From: Pseudoalteromonas caenipelagi
GTDB taxonomy: Bacteria > Pseudomonadota > Gammaproteobacteria > Enterobacterales > Alteromonadaceae
Direction: 5' to 3'
DNA: 64,000 nt
Assembly (NCBI RefSeq): GCF_013140855.1
Contig: NZ_JABBPG010000001.1
Location: 124,001 to 188,000 of the forward strand
Shown: in pieces, positions 31,475-41,966 of the stretch
How the letters are laid out: each line of letters opens with the position of its first letter
How positions within the stretch are numbered: the stretch's first letter is position 1
Translations under genes and position numbers: made by a program
The notes under the pieces: generated by a model
Seen by the model: only the letters and a program-made list of their open reading frames with translations
The model's database searches: none
Told to the model about the DNA's origin: nothing

Positions 31475-33070
31475 ATTATTTTAAGCGCAGCTAATGTCAC
31501 CATGCAGTTTGGTGCAAAACCTCTTTTTGAGAATATTTCAGTAAAATTTGGCGACGGTAATCGTTATGGTCTGATCGGAGCAAATGGATGTGGTAAATCT
31601 ACATTCATGAAGATTTTGGGCGGTGAGCTTGAGCCAAGTACAGGTAACGTCAGCGTTTCGCCTAATACTCGCCTTGCCAAGCTAAATCAGGATCAGTTTG
31701 CTTATGAAGAATATAGTGTCATCGACACTGTGATCATGGGTCATAAGGAGCTGTGGGAAGTTAAAGCTGAACGAGACCGTATTTATTCTTTACCAGAGAT
31801 GAGTGAAGATGATGGTATGAAAGTAGCTGACCTGGAAACTGAATTTGCTGAAATGGACGGTTACTCTGCGGACTCTAAAGCGGGGGAGTTACTGTTGGGT
31901 GTTGGTATTCCTACCGAGCAACATTATGGTCCAATGTCTGAAATTGCCCCAGGCTTTAAACTTCGAGTACTACTTGCACAGGTGTTGTTTGCAGACCCTG
32001 ATATTATGCTACTTGATGAACCAACCAACAACTTGGATATCTATACAATTAAATGGCTTGAAGAAGTACTTAATCAGCGTGATTGCACCATGCTAATTAT
32101 TTCTCACGACCGTCATTTCTTAAACTCTGTATGTACGCATATGGCAGATATAGATTATGGTGAACTGAGAGTTTATCCAGGTAACTATGATGAATATATG
32201 TTTGCTGCAACTCAGGCGCGCGAAAAGCTGCTTAGCGAAAACGCAAAGAAAAAAGCTCAGATAGCTGAGCTTCAGCAATTTGTGTCACGATTTTCTGCAA
32301 ATGCTTCTAAAGCAAAGCAAGCAACATCTCGTGCGAAGCAAATAGATAAAATCCAATTGGATGAGGTTAAAGCATCATCTCGCCAAACGCCGTTTATTCG
32401 CTTTGAACAGTCTAAACAGTTATTTAGAAATGCCCTTGAAATAAATGGTTTATCGCAGGGCTATGAAAGCACTTTATTCAGTGGCTTAGAAGCGTTAATC
32501 GAAGTGGGTGAGCGCATCGCTATCATCGGCGAAAACGGTGTTGGTAAATCAACTTTACTGCATACACTCGCTGGCCGATTAGCACCTAAAACAGGTGAGT
32601 TTAAATGGTCCGAAAATGCCAATATTGGCTACTATGCTCAAGACCATGCGGATGAATTTGAAAAAGATACAACCGTATTTGAGTGGATGGAACAATGGCA
32701 ACAAGAAGGTGATGATGAACAAGTTGTTCGTAGCTATTTGGGCCGTATGCTGTTCTCTCAAAATGACATTAAAAAGTCAGTAAAGGTGCTATCAGGTGGT
32801 GAGCAAGGTCGAATGTTGTTTGGTAAGTTAATGATGCACAAACATAATATCTTACTAATGGATGAGCCGACCAACCATATGGATATGGAGTCAATCGAGG
32901 CGTTGAACTTAGCGCTCGAGCAGTATGAAGGCACCCTCTTTTTCGTATCACATGATAGACAATTTGTTTCGTCATTGGCGACCAGAATTTGGGAGATCAA
33001 AGATGGTAAGGTCATTGACTTTAGAGGCAACTACGAAGAGTACTTAGCAACGCAAGAGCAAGCTAAGTAA
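31475..33070 (+). CDS. ybiT: ABC-F ATPase YbiT, probable ATT start
   Basis: A soluble twin-ATPase of the ABC-F family that acts on ribosomes, closest to E. coli Ybi[19 protein letters not shown], Walker [21 protein letters not shown], then the linker, and second site GENGVGKST with [12 protein letters not shown]. From ATG 31502 the protein lacks the usual nine or so N-terminal residues. Reading back in frame gives ILSAANVT, matching the MLVSSNVT of E. coli YbiT. The codons there are ATT (31475) and ATT (31478), with AGGAG at 31467-31471. No ribosome site precedes ATG 31502. ATT initiation is therefore likely. Confidence 0.9.
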   Translation: MILSAANVTMQFGAKPLFENISVKFGDGNRYGLIGANGCGKSTFMKILGGELEPSTGNVSVSPNTRLAKLNQDQFAYEEYSVIDTVIMGHKELWEVKAERDRIYSLPEMSEDDGMKVADLETEFAEMDGYSADSKAGELLLGVGIPTEQHYGPMSEIAPGFKLRVLLAQVLFADPDIMLLDEPTNNLDIYTIKWLEEVLNQRDCTMLIISHDRHFLNSVCTHMADIDYGELRVYPGNYDEYMFAATQAREKLLSENAKKKAQIAELQQFVSRFSANASKAKQATSRAKQIDKIQLDEVKASSRQTPFIRFEQSKQLFRNALEINGLSQGYESTLFSGLEALIEVGERIAIIGENGVGKSTLLHTLAGRLAPKTGEFKWSENANIGYYAQDHADEFEKDTTVFEWMEQWQQEGDDEQVVRSYLGRMLFSQNDIKKSVKVLSGGEQGRMLFGKLMMHKHNILLMDEPTNHMDMESIEALNLALEQYEGTLFFVSHDRQFVSSLATRIWEIKDGKVIDFRGNYEEYLATQEQAK

Positions 33071-33077
33071 CCAAAAT

Positions 33078-33107
33078 AAAAACCGCGCTTAAGCGCGGTT
33101 TTTATTT
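33078..33107 (+). terminator. Rho-independent terminator after ybiT
   Basis: AACCGCGCTTAAGCGCGGTT is a perfect 10-bp-arm GC-rich palindrome followed by TTT and preceded by A-run, so it is probably bidirectional. Confidence 0.9.
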
Positions 33108-33315
33108 ACAAAAAGCTTATTTAATCACAGTGCACATGATTTTTAAAAGTTATGAGTCAGTGCAACATACCGAGCTTGTAAGCCCGAAAATAATGGTATT
33201 ACCTCGCTATTTAGGTATAATACCGCGCAAAAATTAAAGTTGTTTTAAGTACCCCAATTATTGCTTAAAACAGTTGTTTATAACGTATCGTTTAATTCAA
33301 TACCGAGGATTTATT

Positions 33316-33798
33316 ATGACGGTTGGCATTATCATGGGCTCTAAATCAGATTGGCCTACAATGCAGCATGCTGCGGACATGCTCGACAAATTTGGCATCG
33401 AATATGAGACAAAAGTAGTTTCAGCTCACCGTACTCCTCAGTTATTAGCAGATTATGCATCAAGTGCTGCAGAGCGAGGCATTAAAGTGATCATCGCAGG
33501 CGCTGGCGGCGCAGCGCATTTGCCTGGTATGGCAGCTGCTTTTACTAGTTTGCCGGTATTGGGTGTTCCAGTTAAATCAAAAACCTTAAATGGTGTAGAT
33601 TCTTTACTGTCTATTTGCCAAATGCCAAAAGGTGTAGCCGTAGGGACATTAGCGATTGGTGATGCAGGCGCTGCGAATGCAGGCTTGCTTGCAGCGCAGA
33701 TATTAGGCTGTCAGCAGCCTGAGATTTTTGCCAAAGTGGAAGCGTTCCGAAAGGAGCAAACCGAGACCGTACTAGCTAACCCAAACCCAGCCGAGTAA
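33316..33798 (+). CDS. purE: N5-carboxyaminoimidazole ribonucleotide mutase
   Basis: A 160-residue class I Pur[18 protein letters not shown] is the N-terminal signature with SAHRTP and [11 protein letters not shown] following. It rearranges N5-CAIR to CAIR in purine synthesis. I chose the ATG at 33316 (GAGGA just upstream); an ATG at 33274 adds 14 non-family residues. purK follows after one base. Confidence 0.97.
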   Translation: MTVGIIMGSKSDWPTMQHAADMLDKFGIEYETKVVSAHRTPQLLADYASSAAERGIKVIIAGAGGAAHLPGMAAAFTSLPVLGVPVKSKTLNGVDSLLSICQMPKGVAVGTLAIGDAGAANAGLLAAQILGCQQPEIFAKVEAFRKEQTETVLANPNPAE

Positions 33799-33799
33799 T

Positions 33800-34951
33800 A
33801 TGAATATTTTAGTATTGGGAGCTGGGCAACTGGCTCGTATGATGAGTTTATCGGCCACTCATTTGGACTTACACGTTCTTGCGTATGATGTTGGCTCAAA
33901 ACAAGTTATCAACCCTGTTACTTTTGATGTAACACCCTACACGTTAGCGCAAGCTATTGACAGAAGTGACGCTATCACAGCTGAATTTGAGCATATTCCA
34001 AATGATGTGCTGGCCTTATGTGCGAAAAGCGGAAAATTTTACCCGGGTGCAGAAGCAATAAAAACCGGTGGTGATAGAGCCAAAGAAAAAGCTTTGTTAG
34101 ATAAGGCTAAGGTAGCCTGTGCTCCGTATCAGTTAATTACAGAAAAAAGTCACTTTTTAGCCGCTATTGATAATTTAGGAATGCCCTTAGTCGTAAAAAC
34201 CTGCCAAGCAGGGTACGACGGCAAAGGCCAATGGCGAGTCAAGAGCCAAGATGATGTAGAACCTATTTGGTCAGAAATGGCTGAGTTTTTAGAATCAGGA
34301 ACCGAGGCGTTACCACATACCATAATCGCTGAAAAAATGATCCCGTTTGATAGAGAAGTATCTATTATTGGGGTGCGAGGTAAAAATGGTCAATGCAAAA
34401 CATATCCATTAACTGAAAACCAGCATACAAACGGGGTGCTTACCTTATCAATTGCAGGTAAAGAAAAGCCAATGATTGAACAACAAGCGCAGGACGCATT
34501 TAATGCGTTAGCGAAAGAGTTGGACTACGTCGGTGTGTTGGCGATTGAGTTTTTTGATGTACAAGGGCAGTTATTGGTTAATGAAATAGCACCACGGGTA
34601 CACAATTCAGGGCATTGGACTCAGCAGGGGTGTCATGTCAGCCAATTCGAAAATCATATGCGTGCAGTAGCTGGTTTACCATTAGGCGCTACCGATTTAT
34701 TGCGTCCTACGGCTATGATCAATGTACTTGGGCAAGCATCTATATCTACTGATGTTTTGAGCGTAGCTGATACGACCAGCCATTGGTATGGTAAATTAGC
34801 TAAACTGGGACGTAAGATGGGTCATATCAATGTGTCAGGTAATGATTTATCACAGTTAGGTGAGCGCTTGGAGCAACTTGCTGAACTATTGCCTGAGCAA
34901 GATTACCCGGGTGTTGCGCAAACAGCGCAAAGCCTCAAAGGTATTCAATAA
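33800..34951 (+). CDS. purK: 5-(carboxyamino)imidazole ribonucleotide synthase
   Basis: A 383-residue ATP-grasp enzyme that carboxylates AIR to N5-CAIR, the substrate of PurE. GAGQLARMM opens the protein. VVKTCQAGYDGKGQ binds ATP. EIAPRVHNSGHWT is the metal/ATP motif. It forms a two-gene operon with purE. Confidence 0.97.
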   Translation: MNILVLGAGQLARMMSLSATHLDLHVLAYDVGSKQVINPVTFDVTPYTLAQAIDRSDAITAEFEHIPNDVLALCAKSGKFYPGAEAIKTGGDRAKEKALLDKAKVACAPYQLITEKSHFLAAIDNLGMPLVVKTCQAGYDGKGQWRVKSQDDVEPIWSEMAEFLESGTEALPHTIIAEKMIPFDREVSIIGVRGKNGQCKTYPLTENQHTNGVLTLSIAGKEKPMIEQQAQDAFNALAKELDYVGVLAIEFFDVQGQLLVNEIAPRVHNSGHWTQQGCHVSQFENHMRAVAGLPLGATDLLRPTAMINVLGQASISTDVLSVADTTSHWYGKLAKLGRKMGHINVSGNDLSQLGERLEQLAELLPEQDYPGVAQTAQSLKGIQ

Positions 34952-34958
34952 TAAACAG

Positions 34959-34981
34959 GCCGAGCTTAGCTCGGCTTTTTT
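34959..34981 (+). terminator. Rho-independent terminator after purK
   Basis: GCCGAGC and GCTCGGC around TTA, followed by seven T. Confidence 0.92.
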
Positions 34982-35006
34982 ATGCGTAAGATTTTGATAA
35001 ACACAT

Positions 35007-35936
35007 ATGATAAAAAAACAGCATATTAAGCTCATTTTTTTCGCGCTTTTTGCTTTTAGCTTTACGCCAATCATTAGCGCCACCTTAGCCCTTGCTATGG
35101 GGCTCGCATTTGCTTGGTTCTTGGGTAACCCTTTTGAGGCTCAAAGTAACAAAGTGAGCAAGTGGTTATTAAAAGCGGCAGTGATTGGGCTTGGTTTCAA
35201 TGTGAATATCATAGATGTACTGGAGGTTGGCCGTAGTTCCATCGTGCTTACTATTGTCAGTATCACGGCAATAATTGGACTCGGCGAGCTCTTAACCCAG
35301 GCATTTAGGCTCAATCGAAATACGGGGGTGCTTATTTCTTTTGGTACCGCCATTTGCGGTGGCAGTGCCATTGCTGCGATGGCGCCTGTTATCAAAGCAA
35401 AACAGCACGAAATCGCCGTAGCATTAGCAGTGGTATTTTCACTTAATGCAATTGGCTTATTGTTATTTCCTTGGATTGGCGAGTTGTTAGAGCTTAGTGA
35501 TGAGCAGTTTGCAACTTGGGCTGCTTTAGCTATTCATGACACCAGCAGCGTTGTTGCAGCAGCAGCCACCTTTAGTCCGCTTGCGGTGGGTATAGCGACA
35601 ACGATAAAACTTACGCGTGCTATGTGGATCATACCTTACACAGCCGCAGCTGGGGTATTTTGGCGAAGTGAGGAACGTGCCAGCATTCCTTTATTTATAT
35701 TTGGCTTTTTATTAGCTGCAATGTGCAATAGTTTTCTAAATGCTTATCAAGCAATTTGGCAAACGTTGTATTTTGGCGCTAAGCATATGCTTGTTGCGAC
35801 GCTATTTTTAATAGGCACATGCGTATCTAAGTCGGTGATATATCAAACTGGCTGGCGGCCTTTTGCAATGGCCACTGTGCTTTGGGTAATTGTCAGTGGT
35901 GTGCTACTCATACTCATTTTAGATAAATTAATTTAA
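35007..35936 (+). CDS. yeiH: YeiH-family putative sulfate exporter/membrane protein
   Basis: A 309-residue protein with about nine to ten hydrophobic helices. The family pattern is clear: SKWLLKAAVIGLGFNVN, GTAICGGSAIAAMAPVI, IHDTSSVVAAAATFS and KLTRAMWIIP. The family (PF03601) is annotated as putative sulfate exporters; transport substrate is not proven for most members. No LysR gene is adjacent. The ribosome site at the ATG is weak. Confidence 0.87.
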   Translation: MIKKQHIKLIFFALFAFSFTPIISATLALAMGLAFAWFLGNPFEAQSNKVSKWLLKAAVIGLGFNVNIIDVLEVGRSSIVLTIVSITAIIGLGELLTQAFRLNRNTGVLISFGTAICGGSAIAAMAPVIKAKQHEIAVALAVVFSLNAIGLLLFPWIGELLELSDEQFATWAALAIHDTSSVVAAAATFSPLAVGIATTIKLTRAMWIIPYTAAAGVFWRSEERASIPLFIFGFLLAAMCNSFLNAYQAIWQTLYFGAKHMLVATLFLIGTCVSKSVIYQTGWRPFAMATVLWVIVSGVLLILILDKLI

Positions 35937-36044
35937 ATTTTATTGAACTGATCCTTTTTTTACTGGTCTGATATTTTGAGGCGTGGATAGGCCTCACTTC
36001 ATAATCGTTGTCCATCAGCGACTATGTGAGCGCAGAGAGTATTT

Positions 36045-36072
36045 GGCCAGTAACATTTACTGGCCTTTTTTT
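36045..36072 (+). terminator. Rho-independent terminator before the S9 peptidase gene
   Basis: GGCCAGTAA and TTACTGGCC around a short loop, followed by seven T. It lies 109 bases after yeiH, leaving room for a separate short transcript (see findings). Confidence 0.88.
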
Positions 36073-36164
36073 ATCTTAAAACTCGGTTGTTAGTCTTAAA
36101 TATATCGAATTTACCCACCACATTTGATTTAATGGCAAAAACATAACAACTTAAAAGAAGCGCT

Positions 36165-38636
36165 ATGATCAAACAATCTCTTCTGTCTATTGCCGTTGCA
36201 TCCAGCTTGATGCTTACGGGCTGTCAAACAACAAGCCAAACAAAGCAAAGTGAAGTAGTGGACCAACCTATACAATCCGTAGTGGCCACGCCAGTTGATT
36301 TTGGTGGTGAAAGCATCACTCTAGAGCAAGCGATGGCACATCCAGATTGGATCAGTCGCAAGCCTGAGAATGCGTTTTGGGCAGCAAATAGCAACACTGT
36401 TATTTTTGAGCAAAAACAAGTGGGTAATGAGCTACGTGACACCTTTATGGTCACTACCTCATCATCGCCACAAAAGGTGATGCTTGAGCAACTTCACTCT
36501 GTCGGAGCACAAGACGCGATTTACTCTCGCGATGGTCGTTATCAAGCGTATACGTTTAAAGGTAACGTGTTTGTTAAACAGATAGCATCAGGTGATCTTA
36601 AGCAAATAACTCATAGCTCACAGACTGAATACGATTTGCAGTTTTTAAATTCGGGTGAACTTGCATATCGTGTAGATAATACATTTTATCGAGTTGATTT
36701 AGCATCAGGACTTACTCATGAAATAGCAAAACTGCACTTAAGCGAAGCGCCTAAAGGTCTACAAGAGCCAAGTACGTACATCGCAAAAGAGCAACATAAA
36801 CTGATCGAATTTGTTGCGTTACAACACAAAAATAAAGCAGACAAGCAAGCTCGTGAAGAAGCATTAAAGGCTGAAAATACCACGATTGCAGATAATCACT
36901 TTTATTTAGGTAAAGGTAAGCAGCTAATAGAAGCAAGCTTATCTCCAGCTGGTGACAAGCTTATTGCGGTGATAAGCGACCCTCGTTCATGGCGTGACGA
37001 GGGTGATATTATGCCAAATTATGTCAGCCAAGATGGCCACATAGAATCAGTACCAGCGAGACGCAAAGTAGCGGATGCAAAGAGTCATGCTTCTACTGTT
37101 ATTTTCATCGATATCACCTCTGGACAACAAACTGAACTCTCATACGACACTTTGCCAGGTTATGATGAAGATGTATTAGCGGCAGTGAAAAAAGAAAATG
37201 CCGAGCGTGAAGGTAAAACATACCAATCTAAAGCGGCACCGCGTGACATCAACTTAATGCCGCCTTGGGGCCTTGACCCTGTGCAATGGAATAGTGCAGG
37301 TGATGAAGTAGCACTGATGTTGGAAGCGTGGGATAACAAAGATAGGTGGATTGCTACGATTGATTTTGACAAGCAGCAGTTTGTTTCACAACACCGTTTA
37401 CATGACGATGCATGGGTAAACTATGCACACAATGATTTTGGCTGGTTTAATAACGCCAATACACTTTACTATTTATCAGAGCAAAGCGGTTATAGTCATA
37501 TTTACACTAAGCCTATCGATGGGAAAGCGACTCAGCTAACAGATGGCAAATTTGTAGTTTCAGATTTAACGTTAGCTAAAAACGATGCGCATATTTACTT
37601 TAAAGCTAATGTAAAACACCCTGGCATATACGAAATATATCGTGTGAATACGCGCACGGGTGAACGTGAGCAACTTACCGATTTAAACGGTATGACCGAT
37701 TACAACCTAAGTCCCGATGAAAGCAAGTTATTATTAACGCACTCAACAATCATGATGCCCGAAGAGTTATACGTAACAGACGTGCAACCAAATGCGGTAG
37801 CAAAACGTGTTACTCACACTATTTCAGAGGCATTTTCCAACAAAAAATTAATTGCGCCTAAAATCGTCGCAGTACCATCAAGCCACGGTGAAGCGCCTAT
37901 TTACTCAAAAGTGTATTACCCAGCAGATTATGTTGCAGGGGAAACAGGTAAAAAGCGTAAAGCTATTATCTTTAACCATGGTGCAGGATATACGCAAGAT
38001 GCGCATATGGGGTGGTCTTACTACTTTAGAGAATTTATGTTTCATTCACTATTAGCGAGCGAAGGCTACGTGGTGATGGATATGGATTACCGAGCATCAA
38101 AAGGATACGGTAGAGATTGGCGTACCGCAATATACCGTCATATGGGCAAGCCTGAAATCGAAGACTTAGTTGACGGTGTAAATTGGATGGTAGACAACAC
38201 CAATGTAGATAGAGAAGCGGTTGGCACTTATGGTGGCTCATACGGCGGCTTTATGACATTTATGGCGCTGTTTACCCAGCCTGATGTATTTAAAGCTGGC
38301 GCAGCAATTAGACCTGTTACAGATTGGGCATATTATAATCACGGTTATACGTCAAATATCTTGAACCACCCAGATGTTGATCCGATTGCTTATGAGCGTA
38401 GCTCACCAATCTATTTTGCCCAAGGGCTAAAAAACGAATTGTTGATCAATGCACCTATGCTTGATGACAATGTGTTCTTTCAAGATGTTGTTCGCCTTGT
38501 TCAGCGTTTAATTGAGCTTGAAAAAACAGGCTTTGAAACAGCGATTTACCCAGTTGAACCGCATGGCTTTAGGCAGCCTTCTAGTTGGTTAGACGAATAT
38601 CGCCGTATTTATAAGTTGTTTAAAGAAAACCTTTAA
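36165..38636 (+). CDS. Lipoprotein S9-family prolyl oligopeptidase
   Basis: An 823-residue serine peptidase of the S9 (DPP4/acylaminoacyl-peptidase) type. The signal peptide ends in the lipobox LTGC (Cys20). A beta-propeller occupies about residues 60-560. The C-terminal alpha/beta hydrolase domain carries Ser in GTYGGSYGGF, Asp in LDDNVFFQD and His in EPHGFRQ. Lipid anchoring places it in the periplasm or at the outer membrane, where it would trim peptides, probably after Pro. AAAAGAAGC precedes the ATG. Confidence 0.92.
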   Translation: MIKQSLLSIAVASSLMLTGCQTTSQTKQSEVVDQPIQSVVATPVDFGGESITLEQAMAHPDWISRKPENAFWAANSNTVIFEQKQVGNELRDTFMVTTSSSPQKVMLEQLHSVGAQDAIYSRDGRYQAYTFKGNVFVKQIASGDLKQITHSSQTEYDLQFLNSGELAYRVDNTFYRVDLASGLTHEIAKLHLSEAPKGLQEPSTYIAKEQHKLIEFVALQHKNKADKQAREEALKAENTTIADNHFYLGKGKQLIEASLSPAGDKLIAVISDPRSWRDEGDIMPNYVSQDGHIESVPARRKVADAKSHASTVIFIDITSGQQTELSYDTLPGYDEDVLAAVKKENAEREGKTYQSKAAPRDINLMPPWGLDPVQWNSAGDEVALMLEAWDNKDRWIATIDFDKQQFVSQHRLHDDAWVNYAHNDFGWFNNANTLYYLSEQSGYSHIYTKPIDGKATQLTDGKFVVSDLTLAKNDAHIYFKANVKHPGIYEIYRVNTRTGEREQLTDLNGMTDYNLSPDESKLLLTHSTIMMPEELYVTDVQPNAVAKRVTHTISEAFSNKKLIAPKIVAVPSSHGEAPIYSKVYYPADYVAGETGKKRKAIIFNHGAGYTQDAHMGWSYYFREFMFHSLLASEGYVVMDMDYRASKGYGRDWRTAIYRHMGKPEIEDLVDGVNWMVDNTNVDREAVGTYGGSYGGFMTFMALFTQPDVFKAGAAIRPVTDWAYYNHGYTSNILNHPDVDPIAYERSSPIYFAQGLKNELLINAPMLDDNVFFQDVVRLVQRLIELEKTGFETAIYPVEPHGFRQPSSWLDEYRRIYKLFKENL

Positions 38637-38645
38637 TTTACATCT

Positions 38646-38675
38646 AAAAACGCCAGCGATTAAGCTGGCGTTTTA
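38646..38675 (+). terminator. Rho-independent terminator after the S9 peptidase gene
   Basis: AACGCCAGC and GCTGGCGTT around GATTAA, flanked by A- and T-runs. Confidence 0.92.
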
Positions 38676-38745
38676 TTACATAGACGTGTGAACCTTGTGC
38701 TTTGTATTAAAATAAAGATCGGATCAACATAAAGGAATAAATATC

Positions 38746-40215
38746 ATGCGCATAATTCACCTTCCAATCACAGTAGCACTTTTGCTATCAAGCTGTGTTC
38801 AGTACGAAGAATCGAATAAACCACCTATAAATAATAATCTACTCGCTGCATACGCTATGCTTGCACCAGCTAGCGATGGCTCAGTGCTTGTATACGCCAG
38901 AGTGGTAGTCGACAGTGTCTTAAAAGACTCAAGTGAGTGTCCTAATATTGTTAGCGAGTTTGGAAACACAATAAAAAGCGTAATGAGAGCGCAAAGGCCA
39001 GACCCAAGTTTGTTCCCAGTGACTGTTTGCGAAGCAGTGTTAGAACCGAATGTAAGCTATCAAGTAGCCCAAAGTAATCTAAAGCTTGCTAAATCATCAC
39101 TAGAACCAAAAAATATTCAAATATTTGGTGATACCGGGTGTAAAAGCAAAGTGTGTGACAGCCAAGCGGCTGAACCCTTCCAGACTTTGGCCAATAACGC
39201 AGCAACAAATCCACCAGATTTGTTGCTGCACATGGGAGATTATAATTACCGAGGAACCTCAGGGAGTATCAGTGGTGATATATATGCCTATGATGCGGGA
39301 GATGGTGGCTATGGTGGTAAAAGTTGTGGGCTAAACGAAACCTATTACAGCCAAAACTCACAAGGAAGTCCAAGGCCTGATAGTTGGTCTAATTGGCGTG
39401 TTGACTTCTTTCAAAGCACACAAGAGTTAATCGGGAGTGCTCCTTGGGTATTTGCGCGCGGTAATCATGAGTTGTGCTCCAGAGCAGGCGTTGGTTGGTT
39501 TTACTTTTTTGGACCTGGGGCGCAATTTAATCAGTCAATAAAACAGCAGTCTTGTCCAGCGCAAGGTAGTTATACTAATCCGCCATCGTCAGCGGTTGAG
39601 CATATCGTAATGATTGAACCGTATGGTTTGCCGTTGCGTAATTTAAATGTGTGGGTGTTTGATTCGGCTAATGCCTGTGATGAACTTGCAACTAACCAGT
39701 TGACTGCACAATATACACAACAATTTGACAAGTTAAATACGTTTGCTGAGCGCTCAGAAAATCCCACTTGGATTATGACGCATCGACCAATCTGGGGAGT
39801 CAATGCTGTATCACCTCTAGATACATTAAATAAGCAATTACAAGTTGCTTTGTCTGAGACCAAACAACAAGCATTGTCAGATAAAGTAGCGTTGTCATTG
39901 TCTGGTCATATGCACCTATATCAGTCAGTTACTCCAAATGATAAGGCCAAGGCTGGTAGACCTGCACAAATTGTGGTTGGCAATAGCGGCGTGAGCCTGA
40001 GTAACACAACTGACAACCAAAGTGTATCAATCATGCTTGATGGCATACCAAGTATTGTTAATACGCAAGGTCGGTTTGGCTATCTGAATATTCAGCTTTC
40101 AGATAACGCCCTCCAATGGAGAGGCCAAATGATAGGGGAGAACGGCGAAGCATTTTTATTATGTGACCCCAATAATATGGCAAACGCTAAGGCAATTTGT
40201 GAAAAGTTAGACTAA
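38746..40215 (+). CDS. Lipoprotein calcineurin-like metallophosphatase
   Basis: A 489-residue protein. The signal peptide ends in LLSSC (Cys17), a lipobox. The metallophosphoesterase motifs are in order: FGDTGCK, LHMGDYNY, RGNHE, MTHRPIWG and SGHMHLY, giving the two-metal site. Several extra Cys in the mature part suggest disulfides. Substrate unknown; location periplasm or cell surface. Confidence 0.88.
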   Translation: MRIIHLPITVALLLSSCVQYEESNKPPINNNLLAAYAMLAPASDGSVLVYARVVVDSVLKDSSECPNIVSEFGNTIKSVMRAQRPDPSLFPVTVCEAVLEPNVSYQVAQSNLKLAKSSLEPKNIQIFGDTGCKSKVCDSQAAEPFQTLANNAATNPPDLLLHMGDYNYRGTSGSISGDIYAYDAGDGGYGGKSCGLNETYYSQNSQGSPRPDSWSNWRVDFFQSTQELIGSAPWVFARGNHELCSRAGVGWFYFFGPGAQFNQSIKQQSCPAQGSYTNPPSSAVEHIVMIEPYGLPLRNLNVWVFDSANACDELATNQLTAQYTQQFDKLNTFAERSENPTWIMTHRPIWGVNAVSPLDTLNKQLQVALSETKQQALSDKVALSLSGHMHLYQSVTPNDKAKAGRPAQIVVGNSGVSLSNTTDNQSVSIMLDGIPSIVNTQGRFGYLNIQLSDNALQWRGQMIGENGEAFLLCDPNNMANAKAICEKLD

Positions 40216-40241
40216 CAAACCTCAGCAATGCTCACAGCTAC

Positions 40242-40267
40242 GAGGATATAAATAAATTTATATCCTC
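40242..40267 (+). terminator. AT-rich hairpin after the metallophosphatase gene
   Basis: GAGGATATAAA and TTTATATCCTC form a perfect 11-bp stem with a 4-nt loop, 27 bases after the stop. There is no T-run, so efficiency is doubtful. Confidence 0.55.
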
Positions 40268-40397
40268 AGTTGCTAATCTAGTGCATATCTACAGTGATAT
40301 GGCTTAGTCAGTTGAGCATTAATTTTTATGTAAGACAATAAGTTAGTGTAATAGAAACGTGTAAATAGATCATTTTTAAATAACTATAAGGATAAGT

Positions 40398-41180
40398 ATG
40401 TCGTTTTTCAAAAAAGTACTCGGTAGTGTAGGAATTGGTGCTGCAAAGGTAGATGCCGTATTGGATCATAACGAACTATCACCAGGTGAAGAACTAACTG
40501 GTGTGATTAAGGTGGTCGGCGGCAAAGTGGCGCAAGAGATCAATAAAATAGATCTTGATGTTATGTGTAACTACACTGTTGAGTATGAAGACGATGAAGG
40601 TGAAGAAGTCACAGAAGTGCGAGAGCATACCCTGTCACGTTTTCAAATAAAGGAAAAGTTTACGATTGAGCCTGGAGAAGAAAAGCATTTTTCATTTTCG
40701 TTTGACCTAGAAGAAGAAACACCAATCACTGTTGGCCACTCAAAAACATGGTTGGAGACGAATTTAGACATTGATATGGCCATTGATAAAACAGACAAAG
40801 ATTATGTTTTTGTCGTACCAACTGAGTTACAACAAACGGTCATTGATGCGTTACAAGATCTCGGTTTTAAGCTTTATGACGCCGATTGTGAAGGCGTAGA
40901 CTCGGTATCGTTTTCAAGGTTACCATTCGTACAAGAACTCGAATTTAAGACTATTTCTGGCGACTTTCATGGTAAGTTTGACGAAGTGGAAGTGGTATTT
41001 TTAAATCGGGGTTACCAATTAGATGTGATTTTTGAAATCGACAGGAAAGCTCGAGGCTTTTCAGGATTTTTTAAAGAAGCATTTGATTTAGATGAATCTA
41101 AGGTACGCTTGGTTGTCACAGAAGATAACCTTGAAGAAGTAGAAGATATAATTTACGACTTGCTAGAAGCTAATGCATAA
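40398..41180 (+). CDS. Spo0M-family arrestin-like protein
   Basis: A 260-residue acidic cytosolic protein. MSFFKKVLGSVGIGAAKVDAVLD and SPGEELTGVIKVVGGKVAQEINKI are characteristic of the sporulation-control protein Spo0M family (PF07070), whose arrestin-like fold occurs widely in non-sporulating bacteria. The C-terminal acidic half (LVVTEDNLEEVEDIIYDLLE) is also typical. Its role here is unknown. AAGGATAAGT precedes the ATG. Confidence 0.87.
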   Translation: MSFFKKVLGSVGIGAAKVDAVLDHNELSPGEELTGVIKVVGGKVAQEINKIDLDVMCNYTVEYEDDEGEEVTEVREHTLSRFQIKEKFTIEPGEEKHFSFSFDLEEETPITVGHSKTWLETNLDIDMAIDKTDKDYVFVVPTELQQTVIDALQDLGFKLYDADCEGVDSVSFSRLPFVQELEFKTISGDFHGKFDEVEVVFLNRGYQLDVIFEIDRKARGFSGFFKEAFDLDESKVRLVVTEDNLEEVEDIIYDLLEANA

Positions 41181-41966
41181 AACCTTATTACAACCTTAAG
41201 CTACGTCTCGCTAGTAAACAAAGCTGTCAGACCTTTTCTATAGAAAGACTTATATCAAGAATGGGGTCTGACATCAAAAACAAACTCAGTCTTTTCTCGC
41301 ACAATTTATCTATTGCCTGAACGCGAACTCACAGTAAATATAAAGAGGCTCTAAAACAGCGTTTAGGAATGAGAGCCTTAAAAAACCGCTTCCCCTTTAT
41401 TTTTGTATAAAAAATAATCGCAAAAAAATAAATTAGCAAAATAAATTAGTTAGGCTAAGCTTTTTAGAAAATAAAGGTTTAGAGCACATTTGATCATGAA
41501 ACGATGATTTGTTGATACTTTGGATATTCATGTAGCGTCTAGTGTGAACTTCCATAGGTGCTATATAGAGGGTGTGCTATATCATGACAAAGAAGTTAAA
41601 TTTAATGTTAATTTGTTGTTTTATTTCTGTTTTTGTGTTTACAATTAGGCGTATGATATTGTTAGTGAAATAAACTAAGAAACCGTTAAGTTCTAAGGAA
41701 TTATTTGTAGTTCTGTTGTCGTGTAAACGAGATATGTGATTTCTGCTTGACTCTTAATAAATGTAACTAAATGACTATATGTTGGTTATAAGTACTGGGA
41801 GTAGTTAATCAGTGTTTTTCCTTGCTGATTACCCAAGGATGTACAAACTGAAGTTTTGCATAACTTTATTTATTGTACTAATTACATTAGTTGGTTTTTA
41901 TCAATTATAACCGTATATGTACGGCGTAGGTTGCATCTTGCTGTACTGAACGTTGATGGGCACGGA
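41181..41966. other. Long AT-rich leader of the lipopeptide cluster
   Basis: About 785 bases without a supported gene. GGCTCT and AGAGCC (about 41346-41378) flank a possible hairpin ending near the Spo0M-like gene. The rest is AT-rich and probably holds the cluster promoter and a long 5' UTR. No regulator gene is present. Confidence 0.5.

Noticed and set aside
33108..33315. A PurR box or purine riboswitch upstream of purE
   Set aside because: No ACGCAAACG-type palindrome or recognisable aptamer was found in the 200-base leader.
38236..38258. The S9 peptidase as a dienelactone or cephalosporin hydrolase
   Set aside because: GTYGGSYGGF with a propeller before it and DD/HG later fits the S9 prolyl oligopeptidase family much better.
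41856..41966. TTG start of the first synthetase at 41856
   Set aside because: The extra 37 residues match no FAAL N-terminus, whereas MNTNIVASLVALAK from 41967 does.
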